Positions 1 to 12,094 of a DNA stretch of 64,000 bases are shown piece by piece. Under the pieces are notes generated by a model. The model worked only from the letters and a program-made list of their open reading frames with translations. It ran no database searches and was not told where the DNA came from. The DNA lies in contig JAGTJL010000002.1 in assembly GCA_020746875.1 (NCBI GenBank), positions 3,162,001-3,226,000 of the forward strand, given 5' to 3'. The stretch is from Rhexocercosporidium sp. MPI-PUGE-AT-0058 (taxonomy: Eukaryota; Ascomycota; Leotiomycetes; Helotiales). Within the stretch, counting starts at the first letter, position 1; each line of letters starts with the position of its first letter. Both the position numbers and the translations under genes were made by a program.

Positions 1-3000
1 TGGTTACTGCTTCGTCAGCAGTCTTTTCGTTCTTAGACATTTGATCTCGGTTACTGTTCTGCTGATTTCGCTGGTTCTGTATATTTGCGACTGCTTGGGC
101 CTGTTGCTGTTGATGGAACTGGTCTGAAGGCCTCGTCCTTACCCGCGGCTTGTTCTCTAGAATTGTCTCACAGGAGTGCGGCTGCTCTCTGATAGGAAGT
201 ACTGACTCGGTCAGATGATTTCCTGCTTCGATCGCGGAAGTCAAAGATGAGGGTGGTCCGACTGAGGGGTTTGCATTCCCGCTCAAGCTGAATGCTTGAT
301 TGTCCATCGCTTGCCGAACTATCATTCGACGCTTCTTGTTCTGTTGCTCAAGTAGCATGAGTTGCATCTGATAGTCCTGCAGATTATGGTTGGCGCCCCC
401 GGGTGGGTGTGTATGGACCGGGTTGGAAGTCTGTGCCATCTCATATGAAAATGATGGTCTAGTGGGTGTAGTAGGGACTTCATCCATTAGTGACTCTACC
501 TCAGAACGTTGCATGGTCGAATCAGTAATACTTGTCCAACCGCGATATTGTCCAGATGGAGCCTTTTGTGCAGAGTCTAATTCAGAGAGGCTATTTCTGC
601 GTGCTGGGGTTACTGCTCGTCCTTGTCGGGTTCGTCTGAGTTCCCGAAGCTTCTCCTTCTTGGCGAGAACTTCTCTTCGTCTCTTCTCAGCAGCATTAGA
701 CACTGGGCCTGATACTGAAGTTTGAACAGCGATTATTGAAGTGCCTCCGTGGACATTTGGCGAAGGAAAGGCTGGAACCTGCGGCGGAGGCGTCGTCGAA
801 GGTTCCATAGGTTGATACGTTCCACGCTCCATTACTGTTGTACCATTTCCCGATTCGCTTCTATGGTTGGAGATGGGAAGAAGAGATGCCTCCTTTGTGG
901 TGTTACTCATCTCGAATAAGAGGAGTTCCTCGTCATAATCTTTTGGACCTGGAAGCGAGATAGCTGTGGGGTATCTCGAGGGCTCGTTGCTATCTTTGTA
1001 GAAGCATTTAATAGGAGGATATTGTCTTGCGCACTGGTCGCACGGCCTATCTCTTGTTTTATTACACTGGCAAGCAAGCATTAGCAATACCATTTTCGAG
1101 TGAGATGGGGATGGGGATGTCTACTTTCTGCTTCCGCCTTTGGCACTCGAAACAAGCTCCCTCAGGGCTATAGCGCTGTTTCTTCACATGAGATTTAGCA
1201 GAAACTGGTTCTTGTGTTTCTGGTACATTTGGAGAACTCTCAAAATCGCCAATTTTCCTGCGCAATCTCCTTCTACCAGATGCTGAATCGTCTGCACGCT
1301 CTGCATCCAAGCCTTGATCATCAACACCTTCTACACCATGTTTGAGATTTTGCGCGGGAGCTGAAATGCCACTGGGTGGATAGGGCTCCCCCTCGCTCCT
1401 GAAGTGATTTTTCGATTCTGCGTTTCGACTTTCGCTACCACTCCCTTTGAAGGAGGACCACCAAAGGTTTTTAGGACCCCTGAATAAGGTCGCCTGGTCC
1501 ATCGGTCGAGGGAGTGACGGTGTTGCGCTGGATCCCAAAAGTGGCATATCAACTTCCATATCTTCCTCCTTGAAAGCAGATATATATGAATTTGTATCTA
1601 CCGAGCGCTCTGAAAAGCCCTCGAAAAATAAGCTGGGGACCCGGTGTGCCTCTAAATTTTTGAGGACTGGTGGATTCGGCTCCGGTGATTCAGTCATCAC
1701 ACTGTCACCGACCGCGTTACTGAGCAAAGCCGCGCCAGAGGGCGGTGCTTTTGGACGTGATGGGTATACACAGAGCTGCCCGCTAGTTGCACATCTTGAA
1801 GAAGTCGAAGCACCGTCACACTTAGAATCATCAGACTTTAGACAGGATTCGCATTTTGTATTTATCGTCCAGTTCTGTGATGGAGACTTCTGTGTCTTCA
1901 CGGGCAATCTCGTCTTGGTGTCAGTTTCCCCAAAAGTGTGGATGTTTTGTTGGCCATAGTCAAACCTAGTGTCATAACCTCCATCTAGGAATGAATGGAA
2001 GTCGAAGTCTTCTAGCGTATCTGCATTAGCACCACAAGGGTTGGCAAATTCCAATCCATCTTGGAAGTCGAATGAACCAGGGGTACCTTTGAGGGCACCC
2101 AGGTCAAGATATTGATATCGAGTTGAGGACCTGATGGGAGGTGGCGATGGTATGCGGCTTCCATTTTTGTGTTGCCGAGTGGCCTGGTCAATCAAGGGGG
2201 ATTGAACCCCAGATCCATATGCTTGACGTTGGGCTTTGACTAAGGGCGATTGGCGCAGGTAGGATTGTTCACGTTCCCGAAGCTGTGCTAAGCCCGACTC
2301 TGAGTGAGTTCTCAACATAGAGCGAAAGCGTGTGAGTGGATAAGATGTGTCGGAGTGAAAAGAAGTTGCGCGCTGATGTTGAGCATCGTTTAACCCCGGG
2401 CAAGTATCTAGGGGTAGATAGGCGTTGCCGAATGGCAATTCCGGGTCCTTAGACTCTGGCGCCGGATGATGGCCACTTATGTCTCCCTCTGATGAAGGCG
2501 TGCTCTTTTGTGCCAACTCTTTTTTCTCCGCTGGCGAGCGATATGTTGTTATAGTGATCCGTTTCAAGGGAGCTGAGTTCTCATCGGACTCCATGTCCCG
2601 TTCGTATGAAAATATTGATCCAGAGTGGAAATATGGTTGGAATGATGCAGGAACTGCTGGAGTTACGGACCCCAGGCCTATCAATTCCTCACCCTGCTCC
2701 TGTGCCTCTTTTGGCCGCATGATTGATGCGTTGGACGGAGAGTAAGGAGGGTTTTCTCCCCTAGTAGAATTCTTCCTGGAAACGTTGTTGATCAATCTTC
2801 CGCTCTGAGTTTGTGTTGGGATATTACGAGGAGAAAGGCTAGGAATGATCGGAGCTGAACAATCCTCATGGCTGTTGCCCCATTTCCAAGCAATTTCGGG
2901 CCCAGCGTGACCATCGCTCGCGATTGTTGACAGTTGTCGAGGTGGGGGAAATGGAGGTGGGACACTCTCCCTCGTCCATTTTGAAGGCAAATTAGGATTG

Positions 3001-4835
3001 TAATAATTTACTATGGCACTGCCATCGGAGGAATGACTGTTGGAAGTGGAAGGTCTCGGCTGTGGAAGCGAAACCTGTACTATAGCAGGTGAAGTAGGGC
3101 TGTAGCCTGGAGATGCAGGAGAAAAAGTTGGGGATGTTGGATCAGAAATCGCAACTGGTGTGGTGTGGCTTGTTTCCTCTGGTTGGGTTCTGGTATATTG
3201 CCATCGAGTTGGCGGTGGCAGAGTGGGCTTCGGCGAAGGCATGAACCGGTGGGAATAATAGCCAGTGCAAGGACCAGGATTTACGGTCTTGCTTGCCAAA
3301 TCAGCTACTATGTCGAGATGTTCAAGGATTTGTCTCTCCACATCTGCGGTAGATGTCGAGAGCTTTTCGAAGAAGGAGCTTTCAAGCTCTTCATGTTCTG
3401 CAGTGTACTCGTGTAATTTCAGACCGACATCTTGCATCAAGACTGAACCCAGCCGATGGACCTCAGCCGAATCTGTGCAATGTTAGCGATAAAAGCACAC
3501 AGAGCGATACACCCGAACTTACGTTCACCATAAATGTAGTTAATATAGTCTGTGCCATGTTGTTTGAAGTGGTAAATGTTTCGACGATCGATATGATCTC
3601 GCCCGTCGACGAGGGACGCCTTCAGCTGAGTAGCTGAGGTGTACAGATCCCAACGCCGGTCTTCGATTCGCCGCTCCATAAGGATATGGAGAACTTCGAG
3701 GGCGCTGCGAAAAGCGTGCAGGACGCTTTGAATCGATTTGACCTTTCGAGCCACCTCTAGTTCCTCTTCTTGAATCGATTTGGCACTCTTGAAGCTCTCC
3801 ACAGATGACGACGACTTCAAACTTTTCATGTCTGCGTCAGTAGAAGCTGGGGCAATTGAACCTGAGAGCGTCTGACTCGCAGCGGATTTTAACCCACTAG
3901 AGGAATCTGGATATTCATTGATGACCGCTCTTGAGACGTTCTTTCTTGCAAACACGTTCTGCATATTAGCAGAATCCGACGGAATCATCATGAGGCACTG
4001 CGGCACGTTGACAGCATTCGTGGGTTGACGATGGCGGTGATCAAGACCTTTTGAACTTGCATCCTGGTGGGATTTGGGAGACTTCGAAGCAATTCCGCAT
4101 GGTACTGCTGGTTGCCGCTGATTGACCTCTTCGCGGTGAGTGCTAGAGATCCGCACGCCTTTCTCCGAGAACTCAACAGCTTGTTTAGAGGGGGCAGAGT
4201 ACCTCGCCATAAAACCTCTAGAATCTACAGCTTTCTGTGCCTCTTTCAAAGTCTGAAGAGTTTCAGGCTGCAGCGAGACATCCGAGGCATTCTGAGCTTT
4301 GCTCGAGCCGAGACCGTTAGTGCTGGAGAGATTCCTAAGTTTGAGTCAGTCAGGCACAGTGCTAGGCACCTGTTCGCCTCATCACTCACAGTAAAGACAA
4401 CTGGAGGTCAACTTGAAGGCTCATCAATATCGTTGCCAAAGTCCCTTTCATATCCCGCAATCTCTTGAGCAGTTTCCTGATTTCATCCTCCTTGTACACG
4501 AACTTGACTCGCAGTTTCCAATTGCTCTTGCCATTGCCACCGAGCTTAGCGAGAATCTTTTCGATTTTGACATAGAGCTCAGCACAGTCCTTGATAATCT
4601 TTGCTGTCAAGAGATAGATATCATCGGAATACCAGGACTTGCTATCTTCCAGAAGCCTTGAGAGCAGCGTCAATGACTGAGAGAATGTTTTGAGATCTTC
4701 AGCCAGAACTTGGACATCTTCGGATGCAGAGCCAATAGCTGAGCCGAGGGAATAGAGCGTCTTTGAGAGAGATAAGGCGGCATGAGCCAACTGGCAGATC
4801 GAGGCAACAGCCCCGATACAAGTAAGAGGGTCCAT
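1..4835 (-). CDS. Helo-like/STAND N-terminal domain protein with C-terminal zinc clusters (3' end beyond window)
   Basis: Four exons are readable: 4835-4390, 4334-3523, 3472-1125 and 1066 to beyond base 1. The joins are in frame and give at least 1557 residues with no stop at the window edge. The start MDPLTCIGAVASICQLA matches the usual opening of fungal STAND-type N-terminal (Helo-like) domains, helical over about residues 1-150. The middle is long, Ser/Pro-rich and probably disordered, with three RNA polymerase II CTD-like heptads near residues 530-550. A zinc-cluster-like stretch near residues 957-985 has five of six cysteines. A complete Zn2Cys6 motif (CX2CX6CX7CX2CX8C, residues about 1193-1223) is assembled across the 1067-1124 intron. 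Gln-rich and basic segments follow. Helo-like domains are known from fungal signalling and cell-death proteins and zinc clusters bind DNA; a nuclear regulator is my inference. It shares its upstream region with POL5. Exon calls are strong, function is not. Confidence 0.75.
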
Positions 4836-5393
4836 CGATTTCCCCAGCCTCACATCTGCCTAGGTTTGAGTGGCTGGTGCCAAGAGCATATCGGCCGAGT
4901 GACCAACATATAAAGAGGTGGAGATGAAGCCTTTGAATTTTGAGGTTAGAGGAAGATATTGTAAAAGTACGAGGAGAGATGGGACGTCAGGCTGCTGCCC
5001 ATGAGCTCCGCCTCACAGCTGGAGGATGCAGATGCAAGGGTTCAAGCGAGGCGTTTTTACAACCACGAGGTCACGTTTTGTCCTCGTAAGGGCCCCGATT
5101 TTGATAGGAGGCAACGTTTGCTTGAGATCCCTCCAATGGTTTCATGACTATAGACTTGGTACTGTTTCAACATCAACCATATCAACATTGGAAGTTGGGG
5201 TTAAAGGAGAGCGGACGCGTGACCTGGACCTGGCAGTGATGGCCAGCCCGCCCCGCTTCCACCGCCAACCCGATCCGGCCTTTTGGATAGCGGTGTGAGG
5301 CGGCATGAAAATAAATAAAATACCAGCGATTCAAGAAAGAGATGATAACACTGTTGACTGCAGCAGTGAGAACACACACCAGCTATTCTCACG
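4836..5393. promoter_or_regulatory. shared upstream region of the divergent pair
   Basis: These 558 bases separate two divergently transcribed genes (the Helo-like/zinc-cluster gene leftwards, POL5 rightwards). They contain no convincing coding sequence. A GC-rich CpC-containing stretch lies near 5245-5280. I cannot identify specific factor sites. Confidence 0.5.
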
Positions 5394-8300
5394 ATGGGGC
5401 AGAAACGGAAACGCGCAGCAAAGGATGGCCCTTTAGCGGATCAAAATCCGAAGAAACAGCAGAGGACGGAGGAGAAGGTCGAGAAGCGTACAGCTAAACC
5501 CACCGTTGAACCAACCCCTCTCGACACTTCCCCATTTCTCGACAATCCGAAAGGAGCAGATTTGAAAAGAGAAGTCCAGCTCTATGATCTGTTGAGCAGT
5601 GAGGATATAGAGGATCGTCTCAATGCCGCCAATGCGGTACTGGCTGGGCTTCTAGGCGGGGATGGTGTTGAAGAGTCAACCTTACAGCGACATCTCGAAA
5701 GGCGACTGTTCCGAGGGCTCGCAAGTGGCAGGAAATGTGCCAGACTGGGCTTCAGTGTTGTGCTTGCAGAAATTATAGGACAATTGTTCGGGACGAGGAA
5801 TCTGGTGGAGACGAAATATACCGGCCTGAATTTCGATAAGGTTCTTGGCTTCCTGCTCGCGAAAACGAAACCCGACGGCGATTTGAGCGGACAAGAAGAG
5901 AAAGATCATTTCCTCGGACTATTGTTTGGACTGGAGAGCTTTGTTGGGGCAAAAATCTTGTTTGCGGAGGATAACAAGTGGAACATCATCCTACAGAAAT
6001 TCCTTGAACTGGCCAAGAAGAAACCATGGACTCGAGAGCAATGTGGTTGGGTCATTGCAGGAGCGCTTTCGCAGATGGATCAAAGCCAGGCTGAGTATAC
6101 CTTGGATCAAATACAAAGCGCTGGATTGGCTCTGTCCCCAGAGGGAGTTGGCATTTGGATCACAGCAAGGAATCTCTTTCCGGATATGAAGTTTCCTAGC
6201 AAGCCTTGGGGCTCGAGTGGAAATCCGTTGGAGCATTTGAAGACCCTCGGGAAGGCGCTGAAAGAGAGCTCAAGTGATGAAGGATCAGACAAGTCACAAC
6301 AAGCGAAACAAACTGGGAATTGGAACGCAAAACTCCACTTCGTCTGGAATCTTGTCTTGGCGCAATACGTCGCAGGAGCAAAGGCAAAGGTGCATGGCGT
6401 CAAGTCAGAGTTTGAGAATTTCTGGAAGGTTGCAGTTGACGGTATGCATCTTCTATTTCGGCGTTGTTCAGGGTACTAACTATCAACAGAGAATCTTTTC
6501 TCCTCCACTGCTTCTAGAGAGCGTAAATTCTGGGGATTCCTGCTTTTCCAAAAAGTTGTGGAAGACGCCACTTCATATGGCAAATTGCTACCCAGTGTGT
6601 TCAGCCATAACCTGGTACGATGCCTCATCAACCATGTCCAGGAGAAAGATCGTTTTCTACATCGAGCGGCAGACAAGTCCTTGAAGGTTTTGATCAGTGC
6701 CGTAGAGGCTAATCCAAAGCTCCTGGTCACAATTCTTCCATGCTTGATTGGAGGTCACGGAACCTACAACTTCGACAGAGTTACCAAAACTAAAACAATT
6801 GAGAGATTGTTGACTTTCGTTGGAGACAACAGTGCGACGGCTGTGATCAATATCCTCGTTGAACCAGCTCTTTCGGTCGGGTAAGTTCCGCACACTACTT
6901 AAAATGCTGGACATATCACTAACACAAGTAGGGACGATACGAAAGAAGCTGAGATGCGTAGGCAGATGCTAGGTGATTACATCTTGAACATTATTCGAAA
7001 AGTCAACGTCACAGATGAATCGAGGAATCTTGACTGGATTAAAGAAACCGCCCTACCCAATCTGGCCAAATTTGCCTATGGCGAAGATGCAAGATGCAAC
7101 CCCGCCTTATCGAACAAAACTCGCACACTCTTTCGAACTCGACTCATGTCCTCTTTCGGCCATCTTCTATCCGACCTCCAAGGATACACGCATCCCTGCG
7201 ATTTACTACGCTCTTTCTCACCTGACGCCGTGGAAATGGATGAGGGAATCACGAATGCAAAAGACAGCGCTATTTCAACTGTTGAGAAGATTCTCAAGAG
7301 AGCTAAAAAGGCGAGTGCTGAGACCAAAGCACCTCTGCAAGCACTCGCATTACTGTACTCGCTGGTAGTCTTCCAACTCTACAATGGCGAGTCAGAAGCT
7401 GTCTCCATCCTAGACGAGCTCAAGCTTTGTTACAATAAGTTGATTCGTCATAAGGACACCGAGGATTCCGATGTCGATGCATCCGAAGTTCTGGTTGAGC
7501 TACTACTTTCGTTCATCTCTAAACCATCTGCACTTCTACGAAAAGTTACCCAGCATGTATTTAGTGCATTTATGGGTGATATGACAGCAGGTGGACTGCA
7601 GTTGATGACCGATGTTTTAGAATCCGACGAGAGCTTGAGGGGCCAGCAGGAGCTATTTGACCAAGAACCGGAAGATGGAGAAGATATAGACGTAGACGAG
7701 GGTGAAGAAGATTCAGATGTCGAAGTCATTGATATGGATGGCGATGAAGGTCATTTGAACGGTCATTTAGACTCAGACGAAGACGGATCAGGAGACAAGG
7801 AAGACGAGTCATCAGACGACGAAGAAGAAGACGAAGACGCGGAAAAGCTTAACCTCGCTCTAGCTCAAGCTCTCGGCACCCACCTTCCAGGCCAAGACGG
7901 CGAAGGCGAAAACGAAGACAGCGATGCCGACATGACCGACTCGGAAATGATGCAGCTCGACGCCAAACTGGTCGAGATCTTCTCGGCGCGCAAGAAAGCC
8001 CCTAATAAGAAGCAAGAGGCGAAAGACGCAAAGGAGACCATGGTCAACTTTAAAGGCCGTGTTCTCGACTTACTGGAGATCTACGCGAAGAAACAAGCCT
8101 CGAATCCTCTGGCTTTCGGCCTGCTTCTTCCTCTCTTACAGTTGATCCGCACGACGAAAACGAAGCAACTTGCAGAGAAAGCGCATAACATCATCCTCGC
8201 CTTCGCCAAATCCTCGAAAAGCGCCAAGAAAGATGCAGCCAGCGAGATCAATGCCCCCGAGCAAATGAAGTTGATTAAGGCTATTCATCTCGAAGCTTCG

Positions 8301-8510
8301 AAAGATCCTTCGCATCTTTTCGCTAGAGCGGCTAGTAGTGCGAGTTTGCTGGTTGCGTCTAGTCTTTATAGAGCTAATAAGGGAGCCGTGAAGAAGATCG
8401 CGACGGTGTATAGAGATTCGCAGGTTTCGTGGGTGCAGGGCGAGGTTAGGATGCAGGCTGCTTTCTTTGTGGATTGGGTTAATTGGTGCCAGAGTCACGC
8501 TAATGCTTGA
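5394..8510 (+). CDS. POL5: POL5 / MYBBP1A-family nucleolar protein (DNA polymerase phi)
   Basis: Three exons: 5394-6441, 6490-6880 and 6932-8510. The joined frame encodes 1005 residues, close to the roughly 1020 of yeast Pol5. Introns are 48 and 51 nt with clear GTATGC/GTAAGT donors and a perfect TACTAAC branch site at about 6474. The start MGQKRKRAAKDG is a basic nuclear-type N-terminus. It is followed by the family's alpha-helical repeat region (for example ERRLFRGLASGRKCARLGFS and the ASRERKFWGFLLF stretch that begins exon 2). A very acidic tract covers about residues 725-815, and a Lys/Ala-rich helical C-terminus ends NWCQSHANA. Despite its name, this family acts in the nucleolus in rRNA transcription and pre-60S maturation, not DNA synthesis. 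The gene is intact and probably housekeeping. Confidence 0.93.
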
Positions 8511-10175
8511 GTGGGCTGGATATAGATGTAAAAGGGTAGATACCTGATATCAATGAATCATTGAATCAGCTCTATAAGTTCCTGTCTGCAAGCCGTGCTC
8601 TAACAAGTTACATCTGATGCTGCCTAGGTGCACTGTACTCTTAGGAGTTCCTGGAGGTAGTCTTTGGCCAAAAATGAAATATGTGATGACCCGCATAGGA
8701 TACAGTGGAGGTTCTTCGAGACTGTTTATCTACAAAAGAAACCAATTGCAGAAATTATTTTGAATGAAGAGGGGAACCAGAGAATCTCTAAAGATGGCGA
8801 ACAGTAGGCGACCTATCTAAGAAGCGACTCTTTCTTTCAAGTGCATTTTCAAAACAGTAAAAAAAGATTCTCCTCTCAGAAGCAGCACAAAACAACAAAA
8901 TAATCAATGATCAGGCTGGGGCTCGATCCCAGGACCTTCTCGGAATATGTCACAGTAAACTGTTAACGAGATGTGCTTTAATCCTATTAGCTTTTTGCTC
9001 CAAGCTGGTGCCATTTTTCTCCCAAATTGACGATTGTCTTGAGAGATCAAAATAAATATTCACGGATGTTTGTACAGTCATATACTCTGTGCTTTCTGGA
9101 GTCTCCGCCGGAGTAAAGATCTCGAAGGACGCATCGATGTGCTATGATGGAGAAGTAGGTTCTTTCATCTCCTCGTCCGTGAGTTGTTCCATAGAAGCGA
9201 ACCGAGATTGTACATTAACAGCATGTGTAGATTATCCCTATAGTAGTAAACGAAGTGTTGTTCAGCCCTGCTGCATTTTTTTTGTGTGGAGAAATGTTAG
9301 AGCGTTCCTGTCCAGCCAGTTTCGGCGGGGTTGAATTCTGACTACCTACTAAAACTCTCATTCCGCTGGATCCAAGACGGCAGTTCAATATGGGAGAATT
9401 CCGAGACCTGAAACACGAACGATCTACAGCTCAAATTGTATAGTAACGCCGCCGGAGCCATCTAGATGCGGTAGTGGAAGGTGGAAACGCGGGGAAACGA
9501 AAGGCTTATACTCAGGGGAAATTTTTAGGAGATCTTGAGTGAGACCCTACAAGAATCTCCGGTGTGCTCCGGCGGGGTACACAGTCGCAAAATCCGGATG
9601 AGGGCCTCCTGGACCGAAGGTCTTCATCTAAATAGATTCATCGACGTTGCGATGTGAAATTAAGCGCACCAATCGGTATGGATCCTCGCCACAACATCAA
9701 ACCTGGAGCTTAGTTCTCCGTCAAAGATTATATCAAAGAAATCTGTGCATTGGACTACGAGATACATAGAGTTTCATTTTCTTGAGATTATCTAGAGAAT
9801 CTTTGTTCTCCTTCTCAAGATATATCTCAGATATTCGTCTTGTAAACAAGATGCAAAATCGAGGGTCGATTGACAATTCAGATGCGACTTCAAATCCAAA
9901 GTAGGGATCTCACTGAGACCTGACGAAAGAGTCTGGTTGGAAGTTGGTGGATAAGTTTTTCCGCGCCCGTCAATCATTGTATTCTCTGGCTAATCACAAG
10001 AGGGGCGAAGTAGAGTACTCGACATGGACGAGCATCCAATTTCGCGGATGGGTGAATAGAGGAACAATTCTTTCATATAATAGAGAGCGCTTGCTATCGC
10101 TTCTGCTGTCTGAGAAACTGGCTATTACGAGAGCTATTTTTCTGGATCTCCTGATTGATATCACTGGATGGCAAG
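8511..10175. other. intergenic region between POL5 and the GH35 gene
   Basis: About 1.7 kb with only short, unconvincing open frames. The one recognisable object is a tRNA-like sequence on the minus strand at 8908-9003, listed separately. The rest probably holds the POL5 3' untranslated region and the GH35 promoter; I see no repeats or conserved coding stretches. Confidence 0.5.
8908..9003 (-). pseudogene. tRNA-Val(AAC)-like sequence, probably a tRNA pseudogene
   Basis: Read on the minus strand, the 3' half folds like a tRNA. There is a 5-bp T-stem CTGGG/CCCAG with 7-nt loop ATCGAGC, a 5-nt variable region, and a 5-bp anticodon stem TCTCG/CGAGA. The loop begins TTAACAG, which would put anticodon AAC (valine) in place, followed by about 17 extra nt that could be an intron after position 37. 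A possible short D-stem (GCT/AGC) is upstream. The 3' acceptor strand CCTGATC plus A has no good 5' partner: the best candidate GAGCAAA pairs poorly. I therefore favour a degraded copy over a working tRNA. Confidence 0.35.
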
Positions 10176-12094
10176 ATGAAGTCTTTTGTTTTCATTCTCT
10201 GCTACGTCCTAGGCATCGTCCTTGCCCGGGATGTTACTCCTCGCAACCTTCACGCCCGTGGCTCATTTGCAACATCGCTTTCTACTGCCGCGAGTAATGG
10301 ATCTTTCACTTGGGACACCAAAACCTTCTATGTCAACGAGAAAGCATACCAGATCATTGGCAGCCAAATTGATCCCCAACGGGTTCCTCGCGAATACTGG
10401 GCCCAGAGAATTCAGATGGCAAAAGCTATGGGGCTGAATACTATATTCTCCTACCTGTACTGGAGCCATATCGAGCCGCACCAAGGCCAATTCAATTTCA
10501 CCGGAAATAACGACGTGAAGGCATGGTTCCAGGAGGTCCAGGATGCGGGTATGCAAGCTGTGCTACGCCCTGGCCCCTACATCTGTGGTGAACGTGAGTG
10601 GGGCGGACTCCCAGGCTGGCTCACCCAGATTTCGGGGATGAAGATTCGGTCGAACAACTCACCCTTCCTCACGGCGACGGGAAACTACTTGGCTAAAGTC
10701 GGTACCCAATTGCAGGACCTCTTGATTACCAAGGGCGGACCTATCCTCATGGTTCAGATCGAGAATGAGTACGGCTACGTGGGCAGCGACCATTCTTATA
10801 CCAGCGCCCTGTCGAAGTTGCTTCAGACCAGTTTCCCCAACATGAAGCAATACACCAACGATGGCTCTCAAGCCGGAGCCCTCAGAAGCGGCCAGGTGCC
10901 AGGTGCGCTATCTGTCATCGATGGCATTGACTCCAAGGGAGGGTTCACCTTGCGTGATTCAACGATCACCGACAAGAGCAGTCTTGGACCTCTCATGAAT
11001 GGCGAGTACTGGATCCGTTGGTTTGACGCCTGGGGCCCCCGCAATGGTCACAGCAGCTACGACGGCGACTCGAACGGGCGGAGTGGACGAGCCAGCGAGC
11101 TAGATTGGATCTTGACTAACGGACATCACTTCAGCATCTACATGTTCCATGGCGGAATAAGCTTTGCTTTCGGGAGCGGCAGCGGAGGTCCAAATCCCTC
11201 ATCACCTTTCACGACAAGTTATGACTTGATGAAACCGGACGGCCAGCCGCCATCTATACCAACTTCCGGAATTCGATTTTGAAACACACAACAAATGTGC
11301 CCGCAGTGCCATCAACACCTCCTCTTACAGCCGTAGCTGAGTTCGCTCTCACACCCATGCAAGGACTCTTTGATGACCTCCCAACACCAAAAGCTTCCAC
11401 GTCACCTGTGTCTATGGAATCTCTTGGCCAAGTCTTCGGGTACATCTTATACGAGTCCACAATCACAGCTAGCCTCTCAGGAAAGGTACAAGCCGGTCCC
11501 GGCGCGCCTCGTGATCGCGTCATTGTTTACGTGAACGGGAAGAAGCAAGGCGTGATGGACGCCATCTACAAGACACCAGCAACTGTCAATATCAACGTCG
11601 TCAACGGCGACAAGCTTTGGCTTCTGGTAGAGAACCTGGGGCGGGCTGACAACGGCTTCAGCGACCAGACCAAAGGCATCATTGGCGATGTGACCGTTGG
11701 CGGGACCAAAGTGACAGGCTGGAACCACTACAATTTTCCACTTGACAACGCGCCGTCATTGAATGGCACGAAGGCAGTCACTGCCAATGGTCCACCAGTT
11801 TGGTACAGCGGGACTTTCACCACGAGTCAATCGGGCATGGCAGCTGATACATTCTTATCGTTGCCAGGAGGCGTGAAAGGCGTGGTGTTCGTGAACGGAT
11901 ATAATCTCGGTCGTTACTGGACTATCGGGCCTCAACAGGAGCTGTTTGTGCCCGGTTGCTACTTGCACACAGGAGCTGCGAACCAAGTTATTGTTCTGGA
12001 GCTGGAGCCAGGGACCGCAAGTCGCGTGGCGAAGGGGGTGGCGACGCGGACTTGGAAGAATAATCCAGATCCAGATTGCAGTAGTTGCTCGTAA
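10176..12094 (+). pseudogene. GH35 beta-galactosidase, secreted, interrupted by a frameshift
   Basis: The start at 10176 gives a signal peptide (MKSFVFILCYVLGIVLARD). The glycoside hydrolase 35 barrel follows, with GPYICGEREWGGLP, the acid/base glutamate in VQIENEYGYVG and the nucleophile context GEYWIRWFDAWG, so both catalytic Glu are present. The frame ends at 11282, but homology continues at once in another frame (IYTNFRNSILKHT onward) to the stop at 12094, which carries the C-terminal beta-sandwich modules. The shift lies at about 11226, just after TTSYD, where family members normally have several more residues. A small deletion whose length is not a multiple of three is the simplest reading; no plausible intron bridges it. 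If intact, the protein would be about 645 residues and would remove terminal beta-galactosyl groups outside the cell. Family call is firm; sequencing error cannot be excluded. Confidence 0.82.

Noticed and set aside
1447..1959. 170-codon plus-strand open frame
   Set aside because: It is antisense to the zinc-cluster gene exon and shows no motif; a shadow frame.
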